Part shown: piece after piece, positions 48,314-58,281 of the stretch
Layout of the letters: each line of letters opens with the position of its first letter
How positions within the stretch are numbered: position 1 is the first letter of the stretch
From: Cupriavidus basilensis OR16
GTDB lineage: Bacteria; Pseudomonadota; Gammaproteobacteria; Burkholderiales; Burkholderiaceae
Length of the DNA: 64,000 nucleotides
NCBI RefSeq assembly: GCF_000243095.1
Contig: NZ_AHJE01000005.1
Span: 1-64,000, forward strand
Reading direction: 5' to 3'
The notes under the pieces: generated by a model
The model's input: the letters and a program-made list of their open reading frames with translations, nothing else
Told to the model about the DNA's origin: nothing
Databases searched by the model: none
Made by a program: the position numbers and the translations under genes

Positions 48314-50702
48314 TCAACGCCGGGAATGCCGCTCCCCGTGCTCCGCGGGCTGCCGCTCAACCGCCCGCGGCGCGGCGATCCATTTCGCCACTGCCACGGC
48401 ATCCAGCGGGCGCGAGAACAGATAGCCTTGCCCCATATGGCATCCCTGCGACAGCAGGAAGCGCCGCTGGGCTTCGTTCTCCACGCCTTCCGCGATCACC
48501 GCGAGCTTCAGACTGTCGCCAATGCGGATGACGGCGCTGGCCAGCTCCCGGGCGGCGGCATCGCTTTCCAGGTCAATCACAAAGCTCTTGTCCAGCTTGA
48601 GCTGGTGCACGGGCAATTGCCTGAGATAACCCAGGCTTGAATATCCTGTGCCGAAGTCGTCCATGGACAAGCGCACGCCCTGCGCGTGGATGGCGGCAAC
48701 GGTGGCGGCGAGGCCCGCGTCGTCTTCCATCAGCAGCCCTTCGGTCATTTCCAGCACCAGCGCCTGGGCGGGCAACCCATGCCGGGCCAGGGTCTCGGCC
48801 ACTTGCGCCGGCAGCCCCGGGTCGCGGAAACTGGCGGGTGAGATATTGACGGAGATCGTGGGTACGGACAGTCCTTCCCGGCGCCAGGCAGCCAGCTGCG
48901 CGCACGATTGCTCCAGCACCCAGCGATCCAGCGCGCCGATCAGGCCGCTGTCTTCGGCCAGCGGCACGAAGCGGTCTGGCGGCACCATCCCAAAATGCGG
49001 GTGGTGCCAGCGGACCAGCACTTCGAGCCCGTAGAGGCGTCCATCGCGCAGGAACACCTGGGGCTGGAAATTGAGGTGAAGCTCTTCGGCGAGCAGGGCG
49101 TCGCGCAGCGCCGACTCCAGCGCAAGGCGTTCCTGGGCGGCCCAGTTCATCTCGATGCTGAAGAAGCGGAACAGGTTGCGCCCCGCCGCCTTGGCGTCGT
49201 ACATGGCCATCTCGGCGCAGTGCAGCAGGTAGTCCAGCGCATCGCCGTCGGCGGGGAACATGCTGATGCCGATGCTGGCCGAGGGCGCAATGCTGGCGTG
49301 GTCGATGCGCAGCGGCTGGCGCAGCGCGGCCTGGATGCGCTTGCCCGCCGCAATGGTCTGGGTGCGGTCGCTGTCGGGCAGCACCAGCGCAAACTCGTCG
49401 CCCGACAGCCGCGCCACCAGCGCGGTGTCCCCGGCGTGCGCGACAAGGCGCTGCGCGACCTCGCGCAGCAGCTTGTCGCCGCCGACGTGGCCGAGCGAGT
49501 CGTTGATATGCTTGAAGCGGTCCAGGTCGACGAACAGCACGCTGAGCGTGGTGCCCGCCGAGCGCGCCGCGAGCAACAGGGTGCCGGCCTGCGTCTGCAA
49601 CAGGCTGCGGTTGGGCAGGCCGGTCAGTGAGTCGTAGTGGTCGAGCTGCAGGATCCGCTCCGCCGCTTCCTCGCGCGCGAACGCGAGCATGCATAGCGAT
49701 GCGCATACCTCGGCCAGTTGCTGGTGGAAGGCGTCGGGCCGGCGCGCGGTGCGGTAGTAGAAGGCCAGCGTGGCGAGCACGCGGCCATCGCTCGCCTTGA
49801 TCGGGTAGGACCAGCATGCTGCCAAGCCAAGGGGCAGGGCAAGGTCGCGGAAATCCGCCCATAGCGGATCGTTGGCGATATCGCTGACGATCACCGGCTC
49901 GCCCAGCCACGCCGCCGTGCCGCACGAGCCCACGGACGGCCCGATGATCAGGCTCTCCAGCGCCGCCGAATATTCCGGCGGCAGCCCGGGCGCGGCCAGC
50001 GGGTGCATGCGGCCATCTGCGTCCACGCGCAGCACGGACGCGATCACGGCAGGGGCAACGCGTTGCACCTCCTCGCAGATCAGTTCCATCACGGCGGGCA
50101 GCGGCTGCTCCATCACCATGGCTTGCAGCGCCTTGCGCTGCAGCGTCTCGTAGGTCTGGATCGGTGAATTCGCCGGCCAGGATGTCGCGCGGCGTCTTCC
50201 CCGTCATCTCCCAGGGCTTGTAGCCCAGCATGCGCGTGAGCCCGGCGTTCGCGTACACGATGTGCCAGTCGGCATCGACTACCAGCACGGCGCTGTCGAT
50301 CTCGTCCGCGATGACGGAGAGCAGCGGGTGATCGTCGCGGCTGGCATCGTAGTTGCTGGCCCCCTTCACCAGCAGCGTGCGCAGGGTGACGTCGCCCAGG
50401 CGGGTGCTGGACTCCGCGACATGGCCAAAGCGAAGCCCGCCATCAGGCCTCAGGATCCGGACGGCGGGCAAGTGCTGGGCGCGCTCGGTGTCGGTATCCG
50501 GCAGCTTTTGCACGAGCGCCTCCACGCCCATGCCAAAGACTTGCGTACGGGATGCGCCATAGAGTGCCTCCGCAGCAGCGTTCAGGAAGATCACCTTGTC
50601 GTCCGCGTTCAGGACGAAGACGGCATCGGTGGCTTGCTCGAGCGAATTGCGGAACAACTGATGGGGGTCGGCTATGCTGAGCGCTTTGTCTCTGTCTGGC
50701 AT
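48314..50702 (-). pseudogene. PAS/GAF/GGDEF/EAL (DosP-like) c-di-GMP protein, broken by deletion
   Basis: The start at 50702 (MPDRDKALSIADPHQLFRNS) opens a PAS domain and a second PAS (VIADEIDSAVLVVDADWHIV). Near 50163 the family pattern jumps from GKTPRDILAGEFTD to QTYETLQRKALQAMVMEQPL in another frame, so most of the second PAS and its linker are missing. The rest is a GAF domain, a diguanylate-cyclase-like domain with SGDEF in place of GGDEF, and an EAL domain with the variant EVL (YGLEVLVRW) and intact DDFGTGYSSLGYLRQL and QGYLFSRPL. Layout and GAF match DosP-type oxygen sensors. The deletion-plus-frameshift reading is an inference. Confidence 0.78.
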
Positions 50703-50943
50703 GAGTGAGGTAAACGTCGCTAACGACCGGGAATGCCTGCCTTGCCCGGTAGGGCTTGCGGGACATTGACTCGGCTCTGATGCAGGTATCGGCATCCAGG
50801 ACCGGATCCTGAAGTACTTTTTTTTTGCGCGAGGCGTCTCCCGGCGCAGGCTTCGCGATCCGCCGCCTTGGCATAATTGCGCCCTGTCTTGGCGGGGCGA
50901 TTCACGCGCCGTCCCCACTGCACCGATCGAACCGGGACTCTTC

Positions 50944-51687
50944 ATGATCATCTGCGCCGGCGTTGGCCCCGGGCACCTCGACTTCCTGACCCAAGGCGTG
51001 GCGGACCTGATCCGTGGCGCCGATATCGTGGCCGGCTTCGACGCGGTCATCGACGTCATCCGCCCGCTGGTGCCGCCGGCGGCCCAGGTGGTTACGATGG
51101 GATACCAGGACCAGGTGGAGCGGCTCGGCTGGGTTGCCGCCGAGCACCATCGCGGCCGGCGCTGCGTGGTGCTGTTCATGGGCGACATGCATTTCAGCGG
51201 TTTCCAGTACCTGGAGCGGGTCGAGCGGGCCTGCGGCCACCCGGTGGACTCCGTGCCCGGCATCTCTTCCGCCCAGGTGCTGGCCGCGCGCGGCAAGGTT
51301 TGCTTTGACGAGACTACCTTCCTGACCTTTCACCGGCGCGGCGACCTGGAGCCGTTCAAGCGCCATCTGGTGCATGTGCTGGCGGACCAGCGCAACGCCA
51401 TCGTGATTCCGCATCCGTGGAGCTTCATGCCCAGCGACATCGCCGCCTGGCTGGTGGCGCAAGGCGTGCCGCCCGAGCACCCGGTCGAGGTCTGGGAGAA
51501 CCTGACCCTGGCCGATGCGGGCTGGCGTGGCACGCTGGCCAACTGCACGCTGGCGTTCACCGATATGAGCATCATGCTGATCCGCGCGCTGGCGCCGATG
51601 CCCAGCCAGATCGAGCCGCCGCCGCTTGTTTATACCGGCCCGCAGGCCGTGCGGGGCAGGGACGGGGCGGGGCAGGGACGGCATTGA
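50944..51687 (+). CDS. cbiE: Cobalt-precorrin-7 (C5)-methyltransferase CbiE
   Basis: The 247-residue tetrapyrrole methylase has the Rossmann-like SAM site at the N-terminus ([39 protein letters not shown]), the central [20 protein letters not shown] and a late [14 protein letters not shown], all in the CbiE order. It methylates C5 of the corrin ring in cobalamin synthesis. It is not next to other cob genes here, an unusual location; bluB is 19 kb away. The C-terminus has a short Gly/Arg tail. Confidence 0.75.
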   Translation: MIICAGVGPGHLDFLTQGVADLIRGADIVAGFDAVIDVIRPLVPPAAQVVTMGYQDQVERLGWVAAEHHRGRRCVVLFMGDMHFSGFQYLERVERACGHPVDSVPGISSAQVLAARGKVCFDETTFLTFHRRGDLEPFKRHLVHVLADQRNAIVIPHPWSFMPSDIAAWLVAQGVPPEHPVEVWENLTLADAGWRGTLANCTLAFTDMSIMLIRALAPMPSQIEPPPLVYTGPQAVRGRDGAGQGRH

Positions 51688-51812
51688 TCTGCCGCAACGG
51701 GCCTGCATTGCCCGCTTGCGCTGCCCTGCACACGGAGTAGAGTCCATTTTCGGATATTCGTAAAAACGTCTGCAGCCGTGCGCTGAGGTCTCCGGATCGG
51801 AGGGAAAACATC

Positions 51813-52664
51813 ATGGATTTCAAGACCGTACTGGTCGAACTCGGTGCCGACCCCGGCTGTGCGGATCGCGTCAACCTGGCTGCGGAACTGGCGCAGCGCT
51901 CGTGCGGCCATGTGATCGGGGTGACGGCCACCGGCATGCGGCTGGAGCCGTTCCGCGGCGCGGGCGACGAGGCAGGATACTACGCGGAACTGGCCCGGCG
52001 CCAGTTGCTGGCGCAGGGCGCCGAAGCCGGCGCCGCATTCCATCGGGTCATGCGGGAGGCGGCGCCCGGCGTGGGCTTCACCCACCGGGTCATCGAGGAT
52101 GATATGGGCTGGGCGCTGGTACAGCAAGGGCGGGTTGCGGACCTGGTTGTCGTGGCGCGCTTGCCTGGAGCGGAATCCATCCCCGTGCTGGTGGCACAGA
52201 CTCCGGAGTATGTATTGCTCAACACTGGCCGGCCGGTGCTGCTGGTGCCACCGGGCGTGCGGCATCTGCCCTGCGAGCACGTCGCCATCGCGTGGGACGG
52301 TGGGCGCGAAGCCGCCCGGGCCGTGGCGGATGCGATGCCCCTGCTGCGCCAGGCCAGGCGCGTCACCGTGGTGTCGGCCTCCAGCACGCATGACCGCGCA
52401 GCCACCCATGGCATGCCCGATGTGCCGGGCGCGCACGCCGGCCTGCGAGATCACCTGGCGCGCCAGGGCGTCACCAGCGTCATGCACGCTGTGCAGGGCA
52501 GCAGCCGGGTCGGCCAGCTTCTGCTGGAGGCGGTGCGGCACCTGCGGGCCGATTTGTTGGTGGCGGGCGGGTATGGGCACGCCCGGCTGCGTGAACTGGT
52601 TACCGGCGGCACCACGCGCACCCTGATGCGCCATGCCGACATTCCGGTGTTGATGTCGCATTGA
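51813..52664 (+). CDS. Tandem-domain universal stress protein
   Basis: The 283-residue protein has two UspA domains. The first has MDFKTVLVELGADPGCADRV and ends with TGRPVLLVPPGV; the second has HVAIAWDGGREAARAVADAM and ends with the ATP-binding-type GGYGHARLRELVTGGTTRTL followed by MRHADIPVLM. ATP-binding residues are better preserved in the second domain. It precedes the sulfur-sensing ArsR-PmpAB operon. Confidence 0.9.
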   Translation: MDFKTVLVELGADPGCADRVNLAAELAQRSCGHVIGVTATGMRLEPFRGAGDEAGYYAELARRQLLAQGAEAGAAFHRVMREAAPGVGFTHRVIEDDMGWALVQQGRVADLVVVARLPGAESIPVLVAQTPEYVLLNTGRPVLLVPPGVRHLPCEHVAIAWDGGREAARAVADAMPLLRQARRVTVVSASSTHDRAATHGMPDVPGAHAGLRDHLARQGVTSVMHAVQGSSRVGQLLLEAVRHLRADLLVAGGYGHARLRELVTGGTTRTLMRHADIPVLMSH

Positions 52665-52682
52665 AAGGCTGTTCTGGCTGGT

Positions 52683-52723
52683 ATCAATATATGTTTTAAT
52701 ATAATATTCGATCGTATATTGAT
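52683..52723. promoter_or_regulatory. Candidate ArsR/BigR operator, ATCAATATA ... TATATTGAT
   Basis: A 9-base inverted repeat (52683-52691 and 52715-52723) in a very AT-rich segment unlike its GC-rich neighbours, 38 bases before the ArsR start. BigR/SqrR-type ArsR proteins bind such AT-rich dyads. Confidence 0.65.
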
Positions 52724-52760
52724 TAGCAGGCCGGAGTCTCGCCCGGCCTTTGCCGAACCC

Positions 52761-53081
52761 ATGCAAGCGGCTTCGCCCTCCCTGAGTCTAGACACGATGC
52801 GCGCCGCCGCGGGCGATGCCACCGCCATGTTGCGCGCGCTCGCCAATGAAGACAGGCTGCTGCTGCTTTGCCAGCTCGGCCAGGGCGAGATGTCGGTGGG
52901 TGAGCTTGAAGCCCTGCTCGGTATCCACCAACCCACCTTGTCGCAACAACTCGGTGTGCTGCGCGCGGAAGGGCTGGTCAACACGCGGCGCGACGGCAAG
53001 CGGATCTTTTATGCGGTTGCCGATGCGCGGGTGCTGGCCGTGCTCGAAACGCTTTACGCCTTGTATTGCCCCACTGAATGA
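52761..53081 (+). CDS. ArsR-family regulator (BigR/SqrR-like)
   Basis: The 106-residue winged-helix protein has helix ATAMLRALANEDRLLLLCQL, then VGELEALLGIHQPTLSQQLG for DNA recognition and the wing LVNTRRDGKRIFYAVAD. Two cysteines (Cys in LLCQL and near the end in LYCPTE) are in the positions used by BigR/SqrR persulfide sensors. An in-frame TTG at 52719 lies inside the operator, so 52761 is preferred. It starts the operon with PmpA, PmpB and probably the CDF gene. Confidence 0.85.
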   Translation: MQAASPSLSLDTMRAAAGDATAMLRALANEDRLLLLCQLGQGEMSVGELEALLGIHQPTLSQQLGVLRAEGLVNTRRDGKRIFYAVADARVLAVLETLYALYCPTE

Positions 53082-53095
53082 AGGAGTCACCGGCA

Positions 53096-53530
53096 ATGCT
53101 CATCGACTGGACACACTTCACGCCTTGGTCCGCGCTGGCCGGCGGCGTGCTGATTGGCCTGGCGGCCGCCGCGCTCGTGCTGCTCAACGGGCGCATCGCG
53201 GGCATCAGTGGCATCGTTGGTGGCTTGCTGCGGCCAACGCGCGCGGAAGCCGGCTGGCGTATTGCCTTTGTGCTTGGCCTGCTGGCGGCGCCGTTGCTGT
53301 GGCGCCTGTACGGCCCGCTGCCGGAGATCCGGGTCCATGCCGGCGCGGGCCTGCTGGCCGTGGCCGGCCTGCTGGTGGGGTTGGGAACCCGCTATGGTGC
53401 CGGCTGCACCAGCGGGCATGGCGTCTGCGGGCTGTCGCGGCTGTCGCCACGCTCGCTGGCGGCCACCGCGGCCTTTATGGCGGCCGGTTTTGCGACGGTC
53501 TTCGTCGCACGGCACCTGCTTGGCGCATGA
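53096..53530 (+). CDS. YeeE/YedE family sulfur-transport protein, PmpA-like
   Basis: The 144-residue membrane protein has about four helices and the family motif GCTSGHGVCGLSRLSPRS, whose Cys residues pass thiosulfate or sulfane sulfur in the YeeE group. AAGGAG lies 10 bases before ATG 53096, which is preferred over 53078. It follows the ArsR gene by 14 bases. Confidence 0.9.
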   Translation: MLIDWTHFTPWSALAGGVLIGLAAAALVLLNGRIAGISGIVGGLLRPTRAEAGWRIAFVLGLLAAPLLWRLYGPLPEIRVHAGAGLLAVAGLLVGLGTRYGAGCTSGHGVCGLSRLSPRSLAATAAFMAAGFATVFVARHLLGA

Positions 53531-53538
53531 GGGGCGAC

Positions 53539-54027
53539 ATGAACCGGTTTTCTTCCTTGCTGATCTCGCTCGCATCTGGCCTGGTGTTCGGCCTCGGGCT
53601 GATCCTGGCCGGCATGGCCAATCCGGGCAAGGTGCTCGGATTCCTCGATCTTGCCGGGCCATGGGATCCCTCGCTGGCGCTGGTGATGGGTGGCGCGATC
53701 GCGGTGGGCGTGGTGGCGTTCGGATTTGCCCGGCGGCGTGCTGTCTCGCTCTCGGGTTTGCCGATGCAACTGCCGGCGTCGCGCCAGGTTGACCGGCGCC
53801 TGCTCGGTGGTAGCCTGTTGTTCGGCGTCGGCTGGGGCCTGGCCGGGATCTGCCCGGGGCCCGCACTGGTACTGCTGGGCGCGGGCGCATGGCAAGGCGC
53901 GGTCTTTGTGCTGGCCATGCTGGCCGGCATGGCCCCGTTCGAGTGGCTAGAATGGCCGCGACGCGGCCGCGCTTTACCCGCCCACGCGGTCACCGGAAAA
54001 CGGGAGCAATCGATCGATGCAAGCTGA
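53539..54027 (+). CDS. YeeE/YedE family sulfur-transport protein, PmpB-like
   Basis: The 162-residue membrane protein begins MNRFSSLLISLASGLVFGLG and holds the second half of a YeeE-type transporter (LILAGMANPGKVLGFLDLAG, GVGWGLAGICPGPALVLLGA). The conserved Cys lies in the GICPGPA loop. AGGGGCG precedes the ATG; it starts nine bases past the PmpA stop. It overlaps the CDF gene by 11 bases, so the transporter pair and the cation exporter are translated from one transcript. Confidence 0.88.
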   Translation: MNRFSSLLISLASGLVFGLGLILAGMANPGKVLGFLDLAGPWDPSLALVMGGAIAVGVVAFGFARRRAVSLSGLPMQLPASRQVDRRLLGGSLLFGVGWGLAGICPGPALVLLGAGAWQGAVFVLAMLAGMAPFEWLEWPRRGRALPAHAVTGKREQSIDAS

Positions 54028-54967
54028 AGAGGTCCTCGACGAGGCCGAGGTAGAAACGCCTGCCAGGGCGCAGGCGGCGCGGCGCAGCACCTGGGTGAGC
54101 GTGGCCGTGAATATCCTGCTGACCTGCATGCAGTTGCTGGCAGGCGTGGTGGCCGGCTCCCAGGCGTTGATCGCGGACGCCATTCACTCGCTCTCGGACC
54201 TGGTCTCGGACTTTGTGGTGCTGTTTGCCAGCCACCATAGCCGCAAGGGCGCGGACGCCGACCACCAATACGGCCACCAGCGTTTCGAGACCGCCGCCTC
54301 GCTGGCGATCGGCCTGCTGCTGCTCGCGGTCGGCGTCGGCATGCTGTGGTCGGCGGTGCAAAAGCTGGAGCATCCCGATCTGATCCAGCCGGTCAAGGGT
54401 GTCGCGCTGTGGGTGGCAGTGGGCGCGCTGGTGGCAAAGGAATCGTTGTTCCGCTACATGCTCGCCGTGGCCGAGCGCGTGCGCTCCAGCATGCTGGTTG
54501 CCAACGCCTGGCACGCGCGCTCGGATGCGGCATCGTCGCTGGTGGTTGCCATGGGGATCGGCGGCAACCTGCTTGGCTACCATATGCTCGACCCGGTGGC
54601 CGCCCTGGTGGTCGGCCTGATGGTAACCAGGATGGGCTGGAAATTCTCCTGGGATGCCCTGCATGACCTGATGGATCGCGCCGTGGAAGCGCAAAGCATC
54701 GAGGCGATCCGGCAGGCCATGCTGGCCACCCCCGGCGTGCAGGGCCTGCATGACCTGAAGACCCGCAAGATGGGCGACGCGATCCTGGTCGATGTGCACC
54801 TGGAGATCGATGGCGCGCTGACGGTCGAGGCGGGGCACCGCATTGCGGTGGAAGCGCGCCTTGCCGCCATGCAGATTCAGGACGTGCTGAATGTGATGAC
54901 CCATGTCGACCCGGTACGCGTGCCGCGGCGTCAGGCCGAGGATCCAATGCGTGCAGGCGCGGCATGA
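54017..54967 (+). CDS. Cation diffusion facilitator (CDF) transporter
   Basis: The 316-residue protein has six helices and the metal-site motifs of the CDF family: ADAIHSLSDLVSDF in TM2 and AWHARSDAASSLVVAMGI in TM5. The cytoplasmic domain (about 215-300) has the ferredoxin-like fold GDAILVDVHLEIDGALTVEA. The TM2 motif HSLSD plus TM5 HARSD is typical of the Fe/Zn/Mn branch; the metal cannot be fixed by eye. It overlaps PmpB. Confidence 0.92.
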   Translation: MQAEEVLDEAEVETPARAQAARRSTWVSVAVNILLTCMQLLAGVVAGSQALIADAIHSLSDLVSDFVVLFASHHSRKGADADHQYGHQRFETAASLAIGLLLLAVGVGMLWSAVQKLEHPDLIQPVKGVALWVAVGALVAKESLFRYMLAVAERVRSSMLVANAWHARSDAASSLVVAMGIGGNLLGYHMLDPVAALVVGLMVTRMGWKFSWDALHDLMDRAVEAQSIEAIRQAMLATPGVQGLHDLKTRKMGDAILVDVHLEIDGALTVEAGHRIAVEARLAAMQIQDVLNVMTHVDPVRVPRRQAEDPMRAGAA

Positions 54968-55094
54968 CCGCAAACGTCATGTGCCGATGCCCGGTATGAT
55001 TGCCAACCTGGCTTGAAACGGCTATCCGGCGGCAAAAATCGGTCCAGCCGCTTTGCCGCGCCGCGCAGACTCGCATCCCCGTACCCTCCGCCCC

Positions 55095-56519
55095 ATGGAC
55101 CACACGCAGACCCAGTCATCGTCGATGAGGTTTTTGCCTTATCTCGTTGCGGCCACCTTCTTCATGGAGTACCTCGATACCACGGTGCTGGCCACTGCCT
55201 TGCCGGGGGGGCAGATGGCGCACTCGTTCGGGGTCGGGCCGAACGACCTGAGCCTTGGCATGACGGCCTACATGCTGGCGCTGGCGGTGTTTATCCCGAT
55301 CAGCGGCTGGATTGCCGATCGCTTCGGCTCCAGGACGGTGTTCAGTGGGGCGATCGTCGTCTTCACGGTGGCCTCGGTCCTGTGCGGGGCATCCAACGGA
55401 CTTGTCGAGTTCACCGCGGCGCGCGTGCTGCAGGGCATTGGTGGCGCCATGATGGTGCCGGTCGGGCGGCTGATCGTCGTGCGCAACACCGACAAGAGCC
55501 AGCTGATCAAGGCCATTTCCACCATCACCTGGCCCGCCATCGTGGCGCCCGTGGTCGGGCCGCCGATCGGTGGCTTCATCACCACCTACGCGTCCTGGCG
55601 CTGGATCTTCCTGCTCAACGTGCCGTTCGGCATCGCCGCGCTGATCGCCACCTTCATGATGATCCGCAACGAGCGTGCGAGTGACCCGAAGCCGCTCGAT
55701 ATCGTCGGCTTCCTGCTCAGCGGCACGACGCTCACGTTCGTGCTGTACGGCACGGAACTGGCCAGCCAGCAAGGCTCCAGCCTGGCCACGGCCGGCGCCT
55801 TTGTGGCCGCCGGCCTCGCCCTGGGCGTGCTCGCCGTGCGCCACGCTGCGGCGCGCGAGCATCCGCTGCTCGATTTCACGACGCTGCGCGTGCCGACGTT
55901 CTCGGTCACGGTGGTCACCGGCTCCATCACCCGCATCGGCATCGGCGCGGTGCCGTACCTGATGCCGCTGCTGTTCCAGGTCGGTTTCGGGCTGTCCGCG
56001 TTCCGCTCGGGGTTGTTGCTGCTCGCCAGCGCGCTCGGCAACCTCGGCATGAAGGCCTTGACCACGCGCGTGCTGCAACACTATGGCTTTCGTGCCACCG
56101 CGATCGTCGATGTTGCCTTCGCCAGCGTGTTCATCGTCGCGTGCGGATGCCTGACGCCCGAGACGCCGCTGGCCATCGTGCTGTTCGTGGTGTTTATCTA
56201 TGGCGTGACGCGCTCGATGCAGTTCTCCACGCTCGCCACGCTGGCGTATGCGGATATTGCGCAGAAGCAGATGAGCAGTGCCAATACGCTATGGAATGCC
56301 GCCCAGCAGATGTCTATCGGCCTTGGCATCGCGTTTGGCTCGCTGTCGCTGCGCATTGCCGCATCGCTGCGCGGCGAGGCCGGCGACGTGCCTCACTTCA
56401 CGCTTGGCGATTTTCGCTGGGCGTTCCTGTTCGCGGGCATGATGACGCTGGTGTCGCTGATCGGGTATGTCCGGCTCTCGCCGGATGCGGGACGGAATCT
56501 GGCAAGCCGCAGCGGATAA
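55095..56519 (+). CDS. MFS transporter of the DHA2 (EmrB) type
   Basis: The 474-residue inner-membrane protein has about 14 helices and DHA2 motifs: LDTTVLATALPGGQMAHSFG, GWIADRFGSRTVFSGAIVVF (loop 2-3), ARVLQGIGGAMMVPVGRLIV (TM4-5) and PAIVAPVVGPPIGGFITTYA (motif C). ATG 55095 gives the normal N-terminus. It is intact, unlike the DHA2-type pump at 13203. The substrate is unknown; drugs or aromatic compounds are usual. Confidence 0.92.
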   Translation: MDHTQTQSSSMRFLPYLVAATFFMEYLDTTVLATALPGGQMAHSFGVGPNDLSLGMTAYMLALAVFIPISGWIADRFGSRTVFSGAIVVFTVASVLCGASNGLVEFTAARVLQGIGGAMMVPVGRLIVVRNTDKSQLIKAISTITWPAIVAPVVGPPIGGFITTYASWRWIFLLNVPFGIAALIATFMMIRNERASDPKPLDIVGFLLSGTTLTFVLYGTELASQQGSSLATAGAFVAAGLALGVLAVRHAAAREHPLLDFTTLRVPTFSVTVVTGSITRIGIGAVPYLMPLLFQVGFGLSAFRSGLLLLASALGNLGMKALTTRVLQHYGFRATAIVDVAFASVFIVACGCLTPETPLAIVLFVVFIYGVTRSMQFSTLATLAYADIAQKQMSSANTLWNAAQQMSIGLGIAFGSLSLRIAASLRGEAGDVPHFTLGDFRWAFLFAGMMTLVSLIGYVRLSPDAGRNLASRSG

Positions 56520-56773
56520 CGCATTGCGTGACGACTGTCCGCAGCCTCGCCATGGCTCTTGACACCAGCTCTGCGACCGCCGGGCACGGCAACCTCGTGC
56601 GCCAGGCAATTCAATCGAAATGCAATTGCATGGCTGCACATTCCATGTCCGTCAGATTGCTCGGATACCGCTTTGTCATGGCCGCCATGTTTGCCTGCCG
56701 CTCTCGATGTTCTTTTTTTCACATCCGAACGTTAGAACACATCTGCGGCGAATTTTCAAACGGGCTCTCACGC

Positions 56774-57858
56774 CTACAGCAAGGCTGCGTCAACCGCGAG
56801 TATCTTCGGCGCCATATCGATGAGGCGGTCGGCCTGGCGCCGGACCAGGGCGGCGATCGAGCGCACCATGTCACGCTCTTCACCGACATACACCAGATCC
56901 TCGGCTTGCCCGGCGGCCTGTGCAGCAGCGGCGCGCGCCAGGCCTGTCATGGTCCGCACGGCGGTCGGCCTGCGGATGCCGATGCGTGACATGAAATCCG
57001 CGAAGGCATAGGGCGTGGCTTCTGCCATGTCGAACGCATCGCCGATTGCCATCGCAAAGTCATGCAGGAACTGATCGTACTGGACCACGGAGACCAGGTC
57101 GTAGAAGGGCGTGGGCGTCAGCCCGGCTCGCGTGCAGAAGAACGAGAAGTTCTTCCCGTGCGCGTCGCTGTTGCCGATCAGGAACTGGAAAATCGCCCAT
57201 TGCAGCATGATGCGCTGGGCGACGGCCTGGTCGAGCGTTTTCTCTCGCAATGAAAACAACCGTTCGAAGCTGACGCCATCGCGGATCGCCGCAACGTCCT
57301 TGGCGGCGCCGAAATTCCGCTCGTATTTGTAGCTCACCGGAAGATCCAGCGCCTGGCACGCGTCGACGATATGCAGGCGCTTGACGATGCCGTTTTCCTT
57401 CATGCGGTCAAAGCGCGTGACCAGCAGGACCGGCCATCCCAGACGGTGAAAGGCACTTGCTCCCGGTCGCGGATACGCTGGTTCAGTTCATCGGCGGAGA
57501 TCTCGCGCAGCTGCGGCGCTTGCGCTGGCGGCGGGGCATCGGCATGAAAGCTGAGTGCCCCCGCCGTTTCCCCGCCAAGCTGGCGGATCAGGCCGTAGAC
57601 GTTGTTCTTTGAGACTTGCCCGTAGACCGAGGCGATGTCCAGTGCCCGCCCTTCGGGAAGCAGGTTCTCAATAAAGCGCCTGAGACTTGCCGAGCCGGCT
57701 GGCCTATTGAAGGGGATGGCTGGCGAGAGTGGGTAGCGATGTGCGGCCGAACGCCAGGCCTCGTCATAGGCAAACGAGAAACTGTCTTCCAGCGCGTCAT
57801 ACTGAACGGTGCCCACCAGATCGGAACCATCGAAAACGCGGAGCGAGTGCGTTGCCAT
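56774..57858 (-). pseudogene. hipA: HipA toxin kinase, core deleted
   Basis: The first half (57858 to about 57432) is the N-terminal HipA domain: MATHSLRVFDGSDLVGTVQY, AIPFNRPAGSASLRRFIENL, then VSKNNVYGLIRQLGGETAGA and REQVPFTVWDG. The sequence then jumps to RPVLLVTRFDRMKENGIVKR in another frame, skipping about 100 residues that hold the ATP-binding loop and regulatory Ser (SxAGxQxK) and part of the kinase core. The C-terminal half continues with HIVDACQALDLPVSYKYERN and IFQFLIGNSDAHGKNFSFF, which carries the catalytic Asp. The toxin cannot be active. The antitoxin gene overlaps it by one base. Confidence 0.85.
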
Positions 57859-58151
57859 CAGGCACCCTCGAAAGCGATGGCGGGAATCTCGATATCCGCT
57901 GTGGCCGCCTTCGGTCCCAGGATCATGCCAAGGCCCAGTCCGGAAAGGACAAGCAGGAGCTTGTCGGTCTGGACCGGGCGGCCATTTTCCAGCCTCGACA
58001 GAAGATTCGCCGATACGCCGCAAAAGCTCGCCGCGTCGTCGATCCTGAGCTGCTGCTTGAGCCGGCGATGACGGACGAGCGCGCCGAGTTCGCCGAGACT
58101 GGAGATCCGCGGCTGGGGAGGGGGCAGGGAGGTTGGCAGCTGGCGCGGCAT
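57858..58151 (-). CDS. hipB: HipB-type antitoxin/repressor
   Basis: The 97-residue protein has a Cro/CI-type HTH at about 20-75 (LGELGALVRHRRLKQQLRID, DAASFCGVSANLLSRLENGR) and a C-terminal tail (GPKAATADIEIPAIAFEGA) like the HipB strand that pairs with HipA. The start at 58151 gives a normal HipB; an in-frame start at 58277 would put operators inside the coding region. Upstream lie four copies of its probable operator. It is intact although HipA is destroyed. Confidence 0.9.
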   Translation of the reverse strand: MPRQLPTSLPPPQPRISSLGELGALVRHRRLKQQLRIDDAASFCGVSANLLSRLENGRPVQTDKLLLVLSGLGLGMILGPKAATADIEIPAIAFEGA

Positions 58152-58183
58152 ATGGTTTGAGACTTCCTGGCTTCTGGGAGATT

Positions 58184-58201
58184 GTTTCGTCTTACGGAAA
58201 C
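58184..58201. promoter_or_regulatory. HipB operator copy 1, GTTTCG-N6-GGAAAC
   Basis: 18 bases, one mismatch from the palindromic half-sites GTTTCC/GGAAAC, 33 bases upstream of hipB. First of four copies at regular spacing. Confidence 0.7.
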
Positions 58202-58232
58202 AAGGGCCATGCGAAGCAAATCCAGGCCAATT

Positions 58233-58250
58233 GTTTCCATATATGGAAAC
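58233..58250. promoter_or_regulatory. HipB operator copy 2, perfect palindrome GTTTCCATATATGGAAAC
   Basis: This 18-base sequence equals its own reverse complement. Its centre is 49 bases from copy 1. Confidence 0.85.
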
Positions 58251-58281
58251 TCTAGGATCGACTGCCACCAAAGTCAATATA

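Noticed and set aside
50806..50830. T-run after CAGGA-CCGGA-TCCTG as a terminator
   Set aside because: The stem is only five base pairs and the T-run starts several bases after it; no gene clearly ends there.
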